A DNA stretch of 64,000 bases from Paenibacillus_I sp035510375 (lineage in GTDB: Bacteria > Bacillota > Bacilli > Paenibacillales > Paenibacillaceae). Under the pieces are notes generated by a model, which was not told the origin of the DNA, searched no databases, and saw only the letters and a program-made list of their open reading frames with translations. Each line of letters opens with the position of its first letter. Within the stretch, counting starts at the first letter, position 1. Below, one piece after another: positions 34,190 through 41,907 of this stretch. The stretch is from the NCBI RefSeq assembly GCF_035510375.1, contig NZ_DATKHG010000013.1. One strand, written 5' to 3'. A program made the translations under genes and the position numbers.

Positions 34190-35344
34190 ATGACACCTAT
34201 CTATCTGGATCATGCCGCTACCACGCCGCTTCATCCGCTGGCAGCCGAAGCGATGCTGGCGGTCATGCGGGGCGGCCCGGGAAACGCTTCAAGCGTACAC
34301 GCCTTCGGCCGCGCGGCGAAAGAGCGGCTCAGCGCCGCCCGCGACGGCATCGCGGAGCGGATCGGCTGCAAGCCGTCGGAGCTCGTGTTCACTTCGGGCG
34401 GAACCGAGAGCGACAACGGCGCGATTATCGGCGCCGCGCGCGCGATGGCCCGCAAGGGTAAACGGCATATCATCACATCGGCCGTCGAGCATCACGCGGT
34501 TCTGCATACGGTTGCCGCATTGGCGAAGGAAGGCTTCTCCGTGACGGTGCTGCCTGTTGACGAGACAGGGGCCGTCGAGGCTGCCTCGGTCGAAGCGGCG
34601 CTGACGCCCGAGACCGCGCTGGTCAGCATAATGTGGGGCAACAATGAGGTCGGCACGCTTCAGCCGGTTGAAGCGATCGGCGAGATGGCCCGCAGCCGCG
34701 GCGCCCTTTATCACGTCGACGCCGTGCAGGCGCTCGGTTCCCTGCCGATCGATCTCGCGCGGCTGCCGGTCGACCTCATGAGCTTCTCCGCGCACAAAAT
34801 TTACGGCCCGCAAGGCGTCGGCGCGCTGTACGTCGCGGCGGGGACCCCGTTCGAGCCGTATGCGCACGGCGGCTCCCAGGAGCGCAAGCGCCGCGCGGGC
34901 ACGGAGAACGTCGCCGGGATAACCGGCTTCGCCAAGGCCGTCGAGCTCGCAACGGCGGACCTCGAACGCCGAACGGCTGCGGTCCGCGGGCTCCGCGACC
35001 GGTTCGAGGCGTTGCTGATCGAGCGGCTTGGCGAGCGGGGGGCCGTGATTAACGGCGACCCTGCGAACCGGCTCCCGCACATTACGAACATCAGCCTCAT
35101 CGGCGCCGATACGGAAACGGTGCTGATGCGGCTCGACCTTGAAGGGATAGCCGCCGCAAGCGGCTCCGCCTGCACGTCGGGCGCCCTCGAGAGGTCCCAT
35201 GTGCTGCAGGCGATGGGGCTTTCGGAAGCACGTCTGGCCTCGGCGGTAAGATTCAGCTTCGGTTTGGGGAATACTTCGGAGGAAATCGACACGGCGGCGC
35301 AAAAAGTTGCAACCGTCGCGGAACGAATCCGTAGTAATGCCTAG
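34190..35344 (+). CDS. Cysteine desulfurase (IscS/NifS family)
   Basis: A 384-residue PLP enzyme that releases sulfur from cysteine as an enzyme persulfide. IYLDHAATTPLHPLAAEAML is the N-terminus, K203 in SFSAHKIYGPQGVG is the PLP lysine, and C328 in SGSACTSGALERSHVL is the persulfide-forming residue in an IscS-like (group I) loop. Next to CymR and the thiouridylase gene it corresponds to B. subtilis YrvO, the donor for tRNA thiolation. ATG 34190 with GAGGGAAAAG ahead is preferred to TTG 34175. Confidence 0.94.
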   Translation: MTPIYLDHAATTPLHPLAAEAMLAVMRGGPGNASSVHAFGRAAKERLSAARDGIAERIGCKPSELVFTSGGTESDNGAIIGAARAMARKGKRHIITSAVEHHAVLHTVAALAKEGFSVTVLPVDETGAVEAASVEAALTPETALVSIMWGNNEVGTLQPVEAIGEMARSRGALYHVDAVQALGSLPIDLARLPVDLMSFSAHKIYGPQGVGALYVAAGTPFEPYAHGGSQERKRRAGTENVAGITGFAKAVELATADLERRTAAVRGLRDRFEALLIERLGERGAVINGDPANRLPHITNISLIGADTETVLMRLDLEGIAAASGSACTSGALERSHVLQAMGLSEARLASAVRFSFGLGNTSEEIDTAAQKVATVAERIRSNA

Positions 35345-35358
35345 GAGGCTTTTCCGGC

Positions 35359-35895
35359 ATGTACAAGCTGCAGAACTTGATCGGTCTCCCCGTTATCGAC
35401 GCCCGCACCGGCCGGTCGGCCGGCAATGTGCTCGACGTGTGGTTTGACGACCGTTGGTCGCTCGCGGGCATTGTCCTGAAGGCGAGAAGATGGTGGCTGA
35501 CCACCTTCTACGAAGCCGTTCGTTGGGAGCATGTGCAAGCCTGCGGCAGGGACGTCGTCCTGATCAGCGGCAAGAAAGCGGTTTGCCGGCTCAAGTCGGC
35601 GGAGATCGGCAGGGCTTTTCACACCGGTACGATCCGGATGAAGGATTTGCCCGTCGTTACGGAAGAAGGCCGTCAACTCGGCCGCGTCTCCGATGTTTAT
35701 TTTCAGGAAAAATCGGGTACACCAATACTAGGTTTTGAATTAACGGATGGTTTTGTCTCGGATCTGCTGGAAGGGCGCAAATGGCTCAAAGCCCCCGGCG
35801 ATCCCGTTCAAGTGACGCTCGGGGATGACGCGATTGTCGTCCCGGCCCGCTGTGAAGAAGAACTGGAGAAAATCGTCACGGAAACGGGAAGATAG
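35359..35895 (+). CDS. PRC-barrel domain protein (YrrD-like)
   Basis: A 178-residue cytoplasmic protein with two PRC-barrel repeats: residues 1-75 (LQNLIGLPVIDARTGRSAG, VWFDDRWSLAGIVL) and about 92-165 (MKDLPVVTEEGRQLGRVSDV, GTPILGFELTDGF). PRC barrels occur in RNA-processing and photosystem proteins; in Bacillales YrrD is of unknown function. GGAGG precedes the ATG. Likely co-transcribed with iscS (14-bp gap) and the zinc-ribbon gene. Confidence 0.8.
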   Translation: MYKLQNLIGLPVIDARTGRSAGNVLDVWFDDRWSLAGIVLKARRWWLTTFYEAVRWEHVQACGRDVVLISGKKAVCRLKSAEIGRAFHTGTIRMKDLPVVTEEGRQLGRVSDVYFQEKSGTPILGFELTDGFVSDLLEGRKWLKAPGDPVQVTLGDDAIVVPARCEEELEKIVTETGR

Positions 35896-35908
35896 GGAGA
35901 AATGGATC

Positions 35909-36109
35909 ATGATGAGATGCCCCAACTGCAACTCGAAAGATATCGGAAAAATCGGCTCGCACCAATTTTACTGCTGGGGCTGTTTCATTGAACTGACCGT
36001 CAACGGGGACAAAATGTCCGTTTTCCAAGTGGAGGAAGACGGCACGCTCAGCTCCCTGGACGATCTGTTTTTCGAGGAGCAGCCAATCGCACAGTTGCAC
36101 GCGAACTGA
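35909..36109 (+). CDS. Small zinc-ribbon-like protein
   Basis: A 66-residue protein with two CxxC pairs, CPNC near residue 4 and CWGC near residue 22, spaced as in zinc ribbons. The C-terminal half is acidic. ATG 35909 (or 35912) follows AGGGAGA by 8 nt. It sits 13 bp after the PRC-barrel gene, so the two are probably expressed together. Its function is unknown. Confidence 0.75.
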   Translation: MMRCPNCNSKDIGKIGSHQFYCWGCFIELTVNGDKMSVFQVEEDGTLSSLDDLFFEEQPIAQLHAN

Positions 36110-36126
36110 AGCAAGGATGGAAGAAA

Positions 36127-36150
36127 GGCAGTCGGCGACGGCTGTCTTTT
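36127..36150 (+). terminator. Intrinsic terminator after the zinc-ribbon gene
   Basis: AGGCAGTCG-GCGA-CGGCTGTCT (two G-U pairs) followed by TTTGTGCTTTT. Confidence 0.65.
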
Positions 36151-36254
36151 GTGCTTTTGCGCGTGTTCCCTGGACCCCAGACAAGCAGTGGGAATAAGCT
36201 TCCGGGCTGCGCGTCAGTTTTTGGGGAAAATTTGGGGAGTACTTTGTCCGCCCG

Positions 36255-36269
36255 GTACATATAATGTAC
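36255..36269 (+). promoter_or_regulatory. Palindrome over a TATAAT element before the AI-2E permease gene
   Basis: GTACAT and ATGTAC flank ATA at 36255-36269, a perfect inverted repeat that contains TATAAT (36260-36265), 59 bp before the start codon. The -35 is weak. It could be an operator for a repressor acting on this promoter. Confidence 0.4.
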
Positions 36270-36324
36270 AGGAAGATGCTGCGGATGGGCCAGGCATCGG
36301 ATCGGACAAGGGGGTGGAGCCGTT

Positions 36325-37395
36325 ATGGAAAAATGGACGAACAGCCGGCTGTTCACCGGCCTCGTCTATTCGATACTTGCGCTGCTCGCGCTCTTTTTGC
36401 TGCTTCAATTGAAGCCGGTCATCGCGAACGTGTACGATTTTCTGAAAACGGTGCTGGCTCCTTTTCTGATTGCCATGATCATCTCCTACGTATTGAACCC
36501 GATCGTCACGATGCTGGCGGCCCGCAGGATGCCCCGGTCGGTGGCCGTGCTGCTCATTTACGCGGTGTTTGCATCGGCCGTCACGGTCGTGCTGATGAAC
36601 GTCATCCCGATGTTCGTCCTGCAGATGGCGGAGCTGAACGCCCATGCGCCGGAGCTGACGATGCGCGCGCAGAGCTTCATGAACGATTTGAACAACAGCT
36701 CGTTTCTGCCGGAGAGCATCCGCAAGGGGCTGACCCACTCGTTATATGAAGCGGAAAAAAAGCTGTACGACGCCGCGTTCGCGTTCGTCAACAACATTGG
36801 GGCGATGCTGAACGTCGTGTTCGTCGCGTTCATTATTCCTTTTCTCGCCTTCTACATCCTGAAAGATTTCGACGCGTTCGAGCGGGCCGTCATCGCTTAC
36901 GTGCCCCGTGCGCATCGGCAAAGCACCGTCCGACTGTTCAAGGACATCGACGAGGCGCTCGGCAATTATATCCGCGGGCAATTTATCGTGTGCGTGCTGG
37001 TCGGGGTGCTGGCGTATATCGGCTACTGGGCGATCGGGCTTCCGTATCCGCTGCTGCTGGCCGGGATCGTGGGCATCACGAACGTGATCCCTTATCTCGG
37101 CCCGTTCATCGGCGCCGCGCCCGCGCTCGTCGTGGCGTCCACCGTGTCGGTGAAAATGATGCTGCTCGTCGCGGCCGTCAATATGGCCTGCCAAATCATC
37201 GAGGGCAATATCATCTCGCCCCAGGTGGTGGGACGGACGCTGCACATGCATCCGCTGACGATCATTTTCGTCCTGCTGGTGGGCGGGCAGTTGGCCGGGC
37301 TTGTCGGCATGATACTGGCGGTGCCGATTTTCGCGGCGGTGAAGGTCGTTTTGCAGCATCTGTTTGCCTACTGGATCAGGCGCAAGACGATTTGA
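36325..37395 (+). CDS. AI-2E family transporter (YrrI-like permease)
   Basis: A 356-residue membrane protein with about seven to eight segments, for example RLFTGLVYSILALLALFLLL, ILKDFDAF as the conserved loop and VVGRTLHMHPLTIIFVLLVG near the C-terminus (the PERM/AI-2E signature region). Family members transport various small molecules or ions; AI-2 export is not assumed. It precedes alaS as YrrI does in B. subtilis. The stop codon TGA (37393-37395) lies inside the alaS promoter -35 element. Confidence 0.88.
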   Translation: MEKWTNSRLFTGLVYSILALLALFLLLQLKPVIANVYDFLKTVLAPFLIAMIISYVLNPIVTMLAARRMPRSVAVLLIYAVFASAVTVVLMNVIPMFVLQMAELNAHAPELTMRAQSFMNDLNNSSFLPESIRKGLTHSLYEAEKKLYDAAFAFVNNIGAMLNVVFVAFIIPFLAFYILKDFDAFERAVIAYVPRAHRQSTVRLFKDIDEALGNYIRGQFIVCVLVGVLAYIGYWAIGLPYPLLLAGIVGITNVIPYLGPFIGAAPALVVASTVSVKMMLLVAAVNMACQIIEGNIISPQVVGRTLHMHPLTIIFVLLVGGQLAGLVGMILAVPIFAAVKVVLQHLFAYWIRRKTI

Positions 37396-37420
37396 CAGAG
37401 CCGCGCGATGCCGATATACT
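37392..37420 (+). promoter_or_regulatory. SigA consensus promoter of the alaS T-box operon
   Basis: TTGACA (37392-37397) and TATACT (37415-37420) are 17 bp apart. The -35 overlaps the stop codon of the preceding permease gene. Confidence 0.88.
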
Positions 37421-37426
37421 TTGAAG

Positions 37427-37732
37427 GAAGAGCGTCTGAAAGCATATACTTGAACAAAGCGTTGAAGAGACAGGAGTAGGCCGCAGCCCGCCGACAGAGA
37501 AGGAATTCCCCCCGAGCGCCGCAAGCCGTTCCGCAAGGATCGGGCGCAGCCGGGGAGGCTGGAAGAATTCCGAGGCGCCGGAACGGCTGAACGCTGGTTT
37601 CGGAGCGCGGATTGACATCCGCCGGGTGGGCCCGTTAACGTCCGACGAGGCGACCGGACCGCTTATGGGCCGGTAACCAGGGTGGTACCGCGAATTTAAT
37701 TCGTCCCTGCAAATATGCACGGGCGTTTTTTT
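37427..37732 (+). promoter_or_regulatory. T-box riboswitch leader of alaS
   Basis: Stem I has AGTA (around 37470), the AG-bulge sequence ACAGAGA, a distal loop GGCTGGAAG, and a specifier loop reading GAAC (37589-37592) followed by GCT (37593-37595), an alanine codon, then purine G. The T-box core is AGGGTGGTACCGCG (37679-37692). The terminator is CGTCCCTGCA/TGCACGGGCG (37702-37725) with a T-run to 37732. Uncharged tRNA-Ala would favour antitermination and raise alaS expression. Stem I carries an insertion between ACAGAGA and GGCTGGAAG that makes its distal arm longer than usual. Confidence 0.93.
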
Positions 37733-37765
37733 CATTTTTCACGACAATCGGAGGAGTAGAACGTT

Positions 37766-40399
37766 ATGAAAGCTAGTGAAATCCGTTCCAAATGGCTGGC
37801 GTTTTTCGAGAGCAAAGGCCACAAGATTGAGCCGAGCGCCTCGCTCGTGCCGCACAACGATCCGTCCCTGCTGTGGATCAACGCCGGCATGGCGCCGCTC
37901 AAGGCGTACTTCGACGGGCGCGTGAAGCCGGACAATCCGCGGATCGCCAACTCGCAGAAATGCATCCGCACGAACGACATCGAGAACGTCGGCAAAACGC
38001 GCCGGCACCACACGTTTTTTGAAATGCTGGGCAATTTCTCGATCGGGGACTATTTCAAGGAGGAGGCCATCACCTGGGCGTGGGAGTTTCTGACCGGCCC
38101 GCAGTGGATCGGCTTCGATCCGAACCGTCTGTCCGTGACCATTCACCCCGAGGACGAGGAAGCGTTCGAGTACTGGAACAAGAAAATCGGGCTGCCCGCC
38201 GAGCGGATCTACAGGCTGGAGGAGAATTTCTGGGATATCGGCGAGGGCCCTTGCGGACCTTGTACGGAAATTTTCTATGACCGCGGAGACAAATACGGCG
38301 ACCTGTCGGATCCGGAATGCTGGCCGGGCGGCGAGAACGAGCGGTTCCTCGAAGTATGGAATCTCGTGTTCTCGCAATACAATCATAATAAGGACGGCAG
38401 CTACACGCCGCTGCCGAACAAAAATATCGATACGGGGGCGGGGCTCGAGCGTTTTGCTTCGATCCTTCAGGATGTCGACTCCAACTTCGACACCGACCTG
38501 TTCACGCCGATCATCGACCGGACCTGTGAAATTGCCGGCGTGCGCTATCATGACGACGAGGAGTCGGATGTCGCGCTCAAGGTGATTGCGGATCACATCC
38601 GCACCGTGGCGTTCTCGGTCGCCGACGGCGTCCTGCCGTCCAACGAAGGCCGCGGCTACGTCATCCGGCGTCTGCTCCGGCGCGCCGTCCGCTACGGCAA
38701 GAAGCTCGGCGTGGACAAGCCGTTCCTGTACGGCCTGACGCCGGTCGTCGGCGACGTCATGGGCGGCTATTATCCCGAAGTGGCGGAGAAGCGCGAGTTC
38801 ATCGAGCGCGTCATCCGCACGGAAGAGGAGCGTTTCCACGAAACGCTTACGGACGGGCTTGGCATCCTGGCTGCGCTCGTCGAAGACGCGCGCAAGGAAG
38901 GCCGTATCGAGATCGGCGGGGAAGATACGTTCAGGCTGTACGACACGTACGGATTCCCGTTCGATCTGACGGAGGATTATGCGGCCGAGCACGGCCTGAC
39001 TGTGGATCGCGCCGGGTTCGACGCGGCGATGGAAGCGCAGCGGGAACGCGCGCGCGCGGCGCGGCAGGACGGCGGCAGCATGAAGACGCAGGGCGGCCCG
39101 CTCGGCGAATATACCGCGCCGAGCGAATTCGTCGGGTATGCCGAGCTGACCGCGCAAGCCAAAGTGGCGGCGATTTTCATGAACGACGAAGCGGTCGACC
39201 TCGCCGGAGAAGGCAGCGAATGCCTCGTCATTCTCGACCGGACGCCTTTCTACGCCGAGAGCGGCGGACAGGTCAGCGACCACGGCACGCTGGCGGGCAA
39301 ATCCGTGCGCGCCGAGGTGACCGATGTGACGAAAGCGCCGCACGGCCAGCATGTGCATCTGGTCGCCGTCGTCTCCGGCACGCTGCGCGTGGGCGAGACG
39401 GTTGAGGCATCCGTCTCCCGCACGATGCGCGAGGATATTGTCAAAAATCATACGGCTACTCATCTTCTGCACAAAGCGCTGAAGGAAGTGCTGGGCGGCC
39501 ACGTCAACCAGGCGGGCTCGCTCGTCGAGCCGGAGCGCCTTCGCTTCGACTTCTCGCATTTCGGCAGCATTACGGCCGAGGAGCTGACCGACATCGAGCG
39601 CCGGGTGAACGAGCGGATCTGGCTCGGCACGCCGCTTAAGATCGAGTGGAAAGCTCTTTCGGAGGCGAAAGCGATGGGCGCGATGGCGCTGTTCGGCGAG
39701 AAGTACGGCGACACGGTGCGCGTCGTACAGGTCGGCGACTACAGCCTCGAGCTCTGCGGAGGCTGCCACGTCGCCAACACCGCGCAGATCGGCCTGTTCA
39801 AGCTGGTCGGCGAGAGCGGAATCGGCTCCGGCGTGCGCCGCATCGAAGCGCTGACGGGACGCCACGCTTACGCCTACATGGACGGGCAGCTTGAGCTGCT
39901 GAAGCAGGCGGCCGGCGCGTTGAAATCGAACGTGGCCGACGTGCCGAAGCGGATTGACGCCTTGTTCGCGCAGGTGAAGGAGCTGTCTCGCGAGAACGAA
40001 TCGCTCCAGGCGAAGCTGGGCCGCATCGAGGCAGGTTCGCTTGAGGCGAAAGCGAAGACGCAGGGCGGCGTGACGGTGCTGGCGTCTGCGGTGGCCGCCG
40101 GCGGCATGGAGGCGCTGCGCGGCATCGCCGACGAGCTGAAGGTGAAGCTCGACAGCGCGGTTATCGCGCTCGGCGCGGTGGACGGCGACAAGGTGAACCT
40201 GGTCGTCAGCGTTTCGCCGGATCTGGTGCAGAAGGGCCTCCATGCCGGCAAGCTGATCAAGGAAGCGGCCGCGGTGTGCGGCGGAGGCGGCGGAGGCCGC
40301 CCGGATATGGCGCAAGCCGGAGGCAAAGATCCGTCGAAGCTTGAAGAAGCGCTTCGAATGGTCGAGGAACTGGTTCTTTCGCAAGCAAATGTGATATGA
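37766..40399 (+). CDS. alaS: Alanyl-tRNA synthetase
   Basis: An 877-residue class IIc enzyme. The catalytic core begins KASEIRSKWLAFFESKGHK, with GMAPLKAYFDG and RHHTFFEMLGNFSIGDYFKE conserved; an editing domain has HTATHLLHKALKEVLG (HxxxH) and the paired CGGCHV zinc motif; the C-terminal C-Ala domain contains GGGGGGRPDMAQAGG. Length is normal. The ATG follows GGAGGAG by 9 nt. Confidence 0.97.
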   Translation: MKASEIRSKWLAFFESKGHKIEPSASLVPHNDPSLLWINAGMAPLKAYFDGRVKPDNPRIANSQKCIRTNDIENVGKTRRHHTFFEMLGNFSIGDYFKEEAITWAWEFLTGPQWIGFDPNRLSVTIHPEDEEAFEYWNKKIGLPAERIYRLEENFWDIGEGPCGPCTEIFYDRGDKYGDLSDPECWPGGENERFLEVWNLVFSQYNHNKDGSYTPLPNKNIDTGAGLERFASILQDVDSNFDTDLFTPIIDRTCEIAGVRYHDDEESDVALKVIADHIRTVAFSVADGVLPSNEGRGYVIRRLLRRAVRYGKKLGVDKPFLYGLTPVVGDVMGGYYPEVAEKREFIERVIRTEEERFHETLTDGLGILAALVEDARKEGRIEIGGEDTFRLYDTYGFPFDLTEDYAAEHGLTVDRAGFDAAMEAQRERARAARQDGGSMKTQGGPLGEYTAPSEFVGYAELTAQAKVAAIFMNDEAVDLAGEGSECLVILDRTPFYAESGGQVSDHGTLAGKSVRAEVTDVTKAPHGQHVHLVAVVSGTLRVGETVEASVSRTMREDIVKNHTATHLLHKALKEVLGGHVNQAGSLVEPERLRFDFSHFGSITAEELTDIERRVNERIWLGTPLKIEWKALSEAKAMGAMALFGEKYGDTVRVVQVGDYSLELCGGCHVANTAQIGLFKLVGESGIGSGVRRIEALTGRHAYAYMDGQLELLKQAAGALKSNVADVPKRIDALFAQVKELSRENESLQAKLGRIEAGSLEAKAKTQGGVTVLASAVAAGGMEALRGIADELKVKLDSAVIALGAVDGDKVNLVVSVSPDLVQKGLHAGKLIKEAAAVCGGGGGGRPDMAQAGGKDPSKLEEALRMVEELVLSQANVI

Positions 40400-40444
40400 T
40401 GGAAATATGAATTTTTGCTTGACCCCGAAAGGTAGGTGCCGGTG

Positions 40445-40708
40445 ATGAGTTCCATGGACAAGACGATGAAGTTCGATGTCAAGGCGGACGAAATGGAGAC
40501 GTCATCCCAAGACATTTTGCTGACGGTGTACGACGCGCTGGTCGATAAGGAATACAATCCGATCAACCAGATCGTCGGCTATCTGCTGTCGGGCGATCCG
40601 GCTTACATCCCGCGCCACAACAACGCGAGAAGCCTGATCCGCAAAAAGGAAAGGGATGAACTGATCGAGGAGCTTGTTCGTTCCTATCTGAGCCAGCACA
40701 GAAGGTAA
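40445..40708 (+). CDS. ireB: IreB-family regulatory phosphoprotein (UPF0297)
   Basis: An 87-residue protein beginning MSSMDKTMKFDVKADEMETS, with conserved VYDALVDKEYNPINQIVGYL and DPAYIPRHNNARSLI. IreB is a substrate of the PASTA Ser/Thr kinase in Enterococcus and negatively affects cephalosporin resistance; the phosphorylated Thr lie near the N-terminus. ATG 40445 is chosen over GTG 40442/40436; AAAGGTAGG lies ahead. It starts the conserved ireB-ruvX-DUF1292 block. Confidence 0.92.
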   Translation: MSSMDKTMKFDVKADEMETSSQDILLTVYDALVDKEYNPINQIVGYLLSGDPAYIPRHNNARSLIRKKERDELIEELVRSYLSQHRR

Positions 40709-40741
40709 GCAAACCGAAACGGAAAAGAGGGCGGCCGGCCA

Positions 40742-41158
40742 ATGCGATTGATGGGATTGGATTACGGCGACCGCCGGATCGGCGTTGCCGTAAGCGACCC
40801 GTTCGGATGGACGGCTCAGGGCGTCGGCGTCGTCGAGAAAAGGCGCGACGGCGGGGAACTGGATGCCATCGCCGGTTTGGCTCGCGAACACGAGGTTGGG
40901 GAAATTGTCGTCGGTCTTCCGAGGAACATGAACGGAACGATCGGGCCGCGTGGCGAAATTTGCATCGCATTTGCGCAGAACTTGCGCGAGAAACTAAACT
41001 TACCTGTTCACCTGTGGGATGAACGGCTGACCACCGTATCCGCGGAGCGCACGCTGCTCGAGGCGGACATCAGCCGTAAGAAGAGGAAGCAAGTGGTGGA
41101 CAAAATGGCGGCGACGCTCATTTTGCAAAATTATCTCGACTCTAAAACGAAAAGGTGA
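40742..41158 (+). CDS. ruvX: Holliday junction resolvase-like/pre-16S rRNA nuclease RuvX (YqgF)
   Basis: A 138-residue RNase H-fold protein. MRLMGLDYGDRRIGVAVSD has the first catalytic Asp, VGLPRNMNGTIGPRGE is the family block, and WDERLTTVSAERTLLEADIS carries the acidic residues, with the final Asp in VDKMAATLILQNYLD. YqgF processes the 5' end of 16S rRNA in E. coli. The ORF is placed between ireB and a DUF1292 gene as in most Firmicutes. Confidence 0.93.
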   Translation: MRLMGLDYGDRRIGVAVSDPFGWTAQGVGVVEKRRDGGELDAIAGLAREHEVGEIVVGLPRNMNGTIGPRGEICIAFAQNLREKLNLPVHLWDERLTTVSAERTLLEADISRKKRKQVVDKMAATLILQNYLDSKTKR

Positions 41159-41166
41159 GGGTAACG

Positions 41167-41472
41167 ATGACAAAGGACGACATGCAGTTTGAAGAACCGG
41201 AAATTATTTATATTCCGGACGAGGACGGGAACGAGGAAGAGTTCGAGGTCATCATGAAATTCGAGGTCGACGGTTCCGACCAGAAATACATGATGGTCGT
41301 TCCTGTGAATGCCGACGACGACGGCGAAGAGGAAACCGACGAGGTGTACGCTTTCCGCTATGAGGAAGACGGCGACGATTTGAAGCTCTTCACCATTGAC
41401 GACGAGGAAGAGTGGAACATGGTGGAAGAGACGTTCAATACACTTCTGGGCGAGATGGAGGACAGCGACTGA
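41167..41472 (+). CDS. DUF1292 protein (YrzB-like)
   Basis: A 101-residue, very acidic protein (many Asp/Glu, IYIPDEDGNEEEFEVIMKFE, VYAFRYEEDGDDLKLFTIDD). It matches DUF1292/YrzB, of unknown function. ATG 41167 follows AAAAGGTGAGGG. It is 8 bp past ruvX and in the same operon. Confidence 0.88.
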   Translation: MTKDDMQFEEPEIIYIPDEDGNEEEFEVIMKFEVDGSDQKYMMVVPVNADDDGEEETDEVYAFRYEEDGDDLKLFTIDDEEEWNMVEETFNTLLGEMEDSD

Positions 41473-41507
41473 CGCTGTCTTCTTAAGCGGGAGGAGCGCT
41501 GATCGAT

Positions 41508-41816
41508 ATGACCGGAAAGTGGGAACCCCAGCCGCTTGACCGGCTCCGGGAAGCCTACGGCATCGACGTGGAGCTTCTTGCGGATGACGGCGAGGCGGAA
41601 TCGTTCCGCATTCTTGCGGAATACCGGCTGAACGATGCGGTATACGCGGCTTTGCAAACGGCGATGATGCGCAAGGAAGACGAGGTCGCCTTCTTCCGCG
41701 TGCTGGACGGGGGGGACGGCCGCCTCGAGCTGGAGTCCATTGAGGACGAGGATGAATGGGAAACGGCCGCGGAAGGCTACGATGCGCTGCTCTTCGAGAG
41801 CGGCGGCCACCGGTAA
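41508..41816 (+). CDS. Second acidic DUF1292-like protein
   Basis: A 102-residue acidic protein 35 bp after the first. Its C-terminal half resembles the first gene's: VAFFRVLDGGDGRLELESIE then DEDEWETAAEGYDALLF, against the neighbour's DEEEWNMVEETFNTLL. This suggests a diverged paralogue by tandem duplication. The N-terminal 35 residues (LDRLREAYGIDVELLADDG) differ. GGGAGGAG lies before the ATG. Function unknown. Confidence 0.7.
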   Translation: MTGKWEPQPLDRLREAYGIDVELLADDGEAESFRILAEYRLNDAVYAALQTAMMRKEDEVAFFRVLDGGDGRLELESIEDEDEWETAAEGYDALLFESGGHR

Positions 41817-41907
41817 GCGGTCGATTTATAGGAAGCGGCTTAAGGGGCGGGGGCGGGTTATCCCGTCCCTTAAGGCTGTTCAGACGTTAAAGAGAGGGTT
41901 GTATTCG

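Noticed and set aside
37410..37417. GCCGATAT (SigD -10 consensus) in the alaS promoter
   Set aside because: It overlaps a consensus SigA promoter (TTGACA-17-TATACT) and has no TAAA at the -35 distance, so it is likely coincidence.
37739..40384. 881-codon minus-strand open frame across alaS
   Set aside because: Fully antisense to alaS and without protein-like features.
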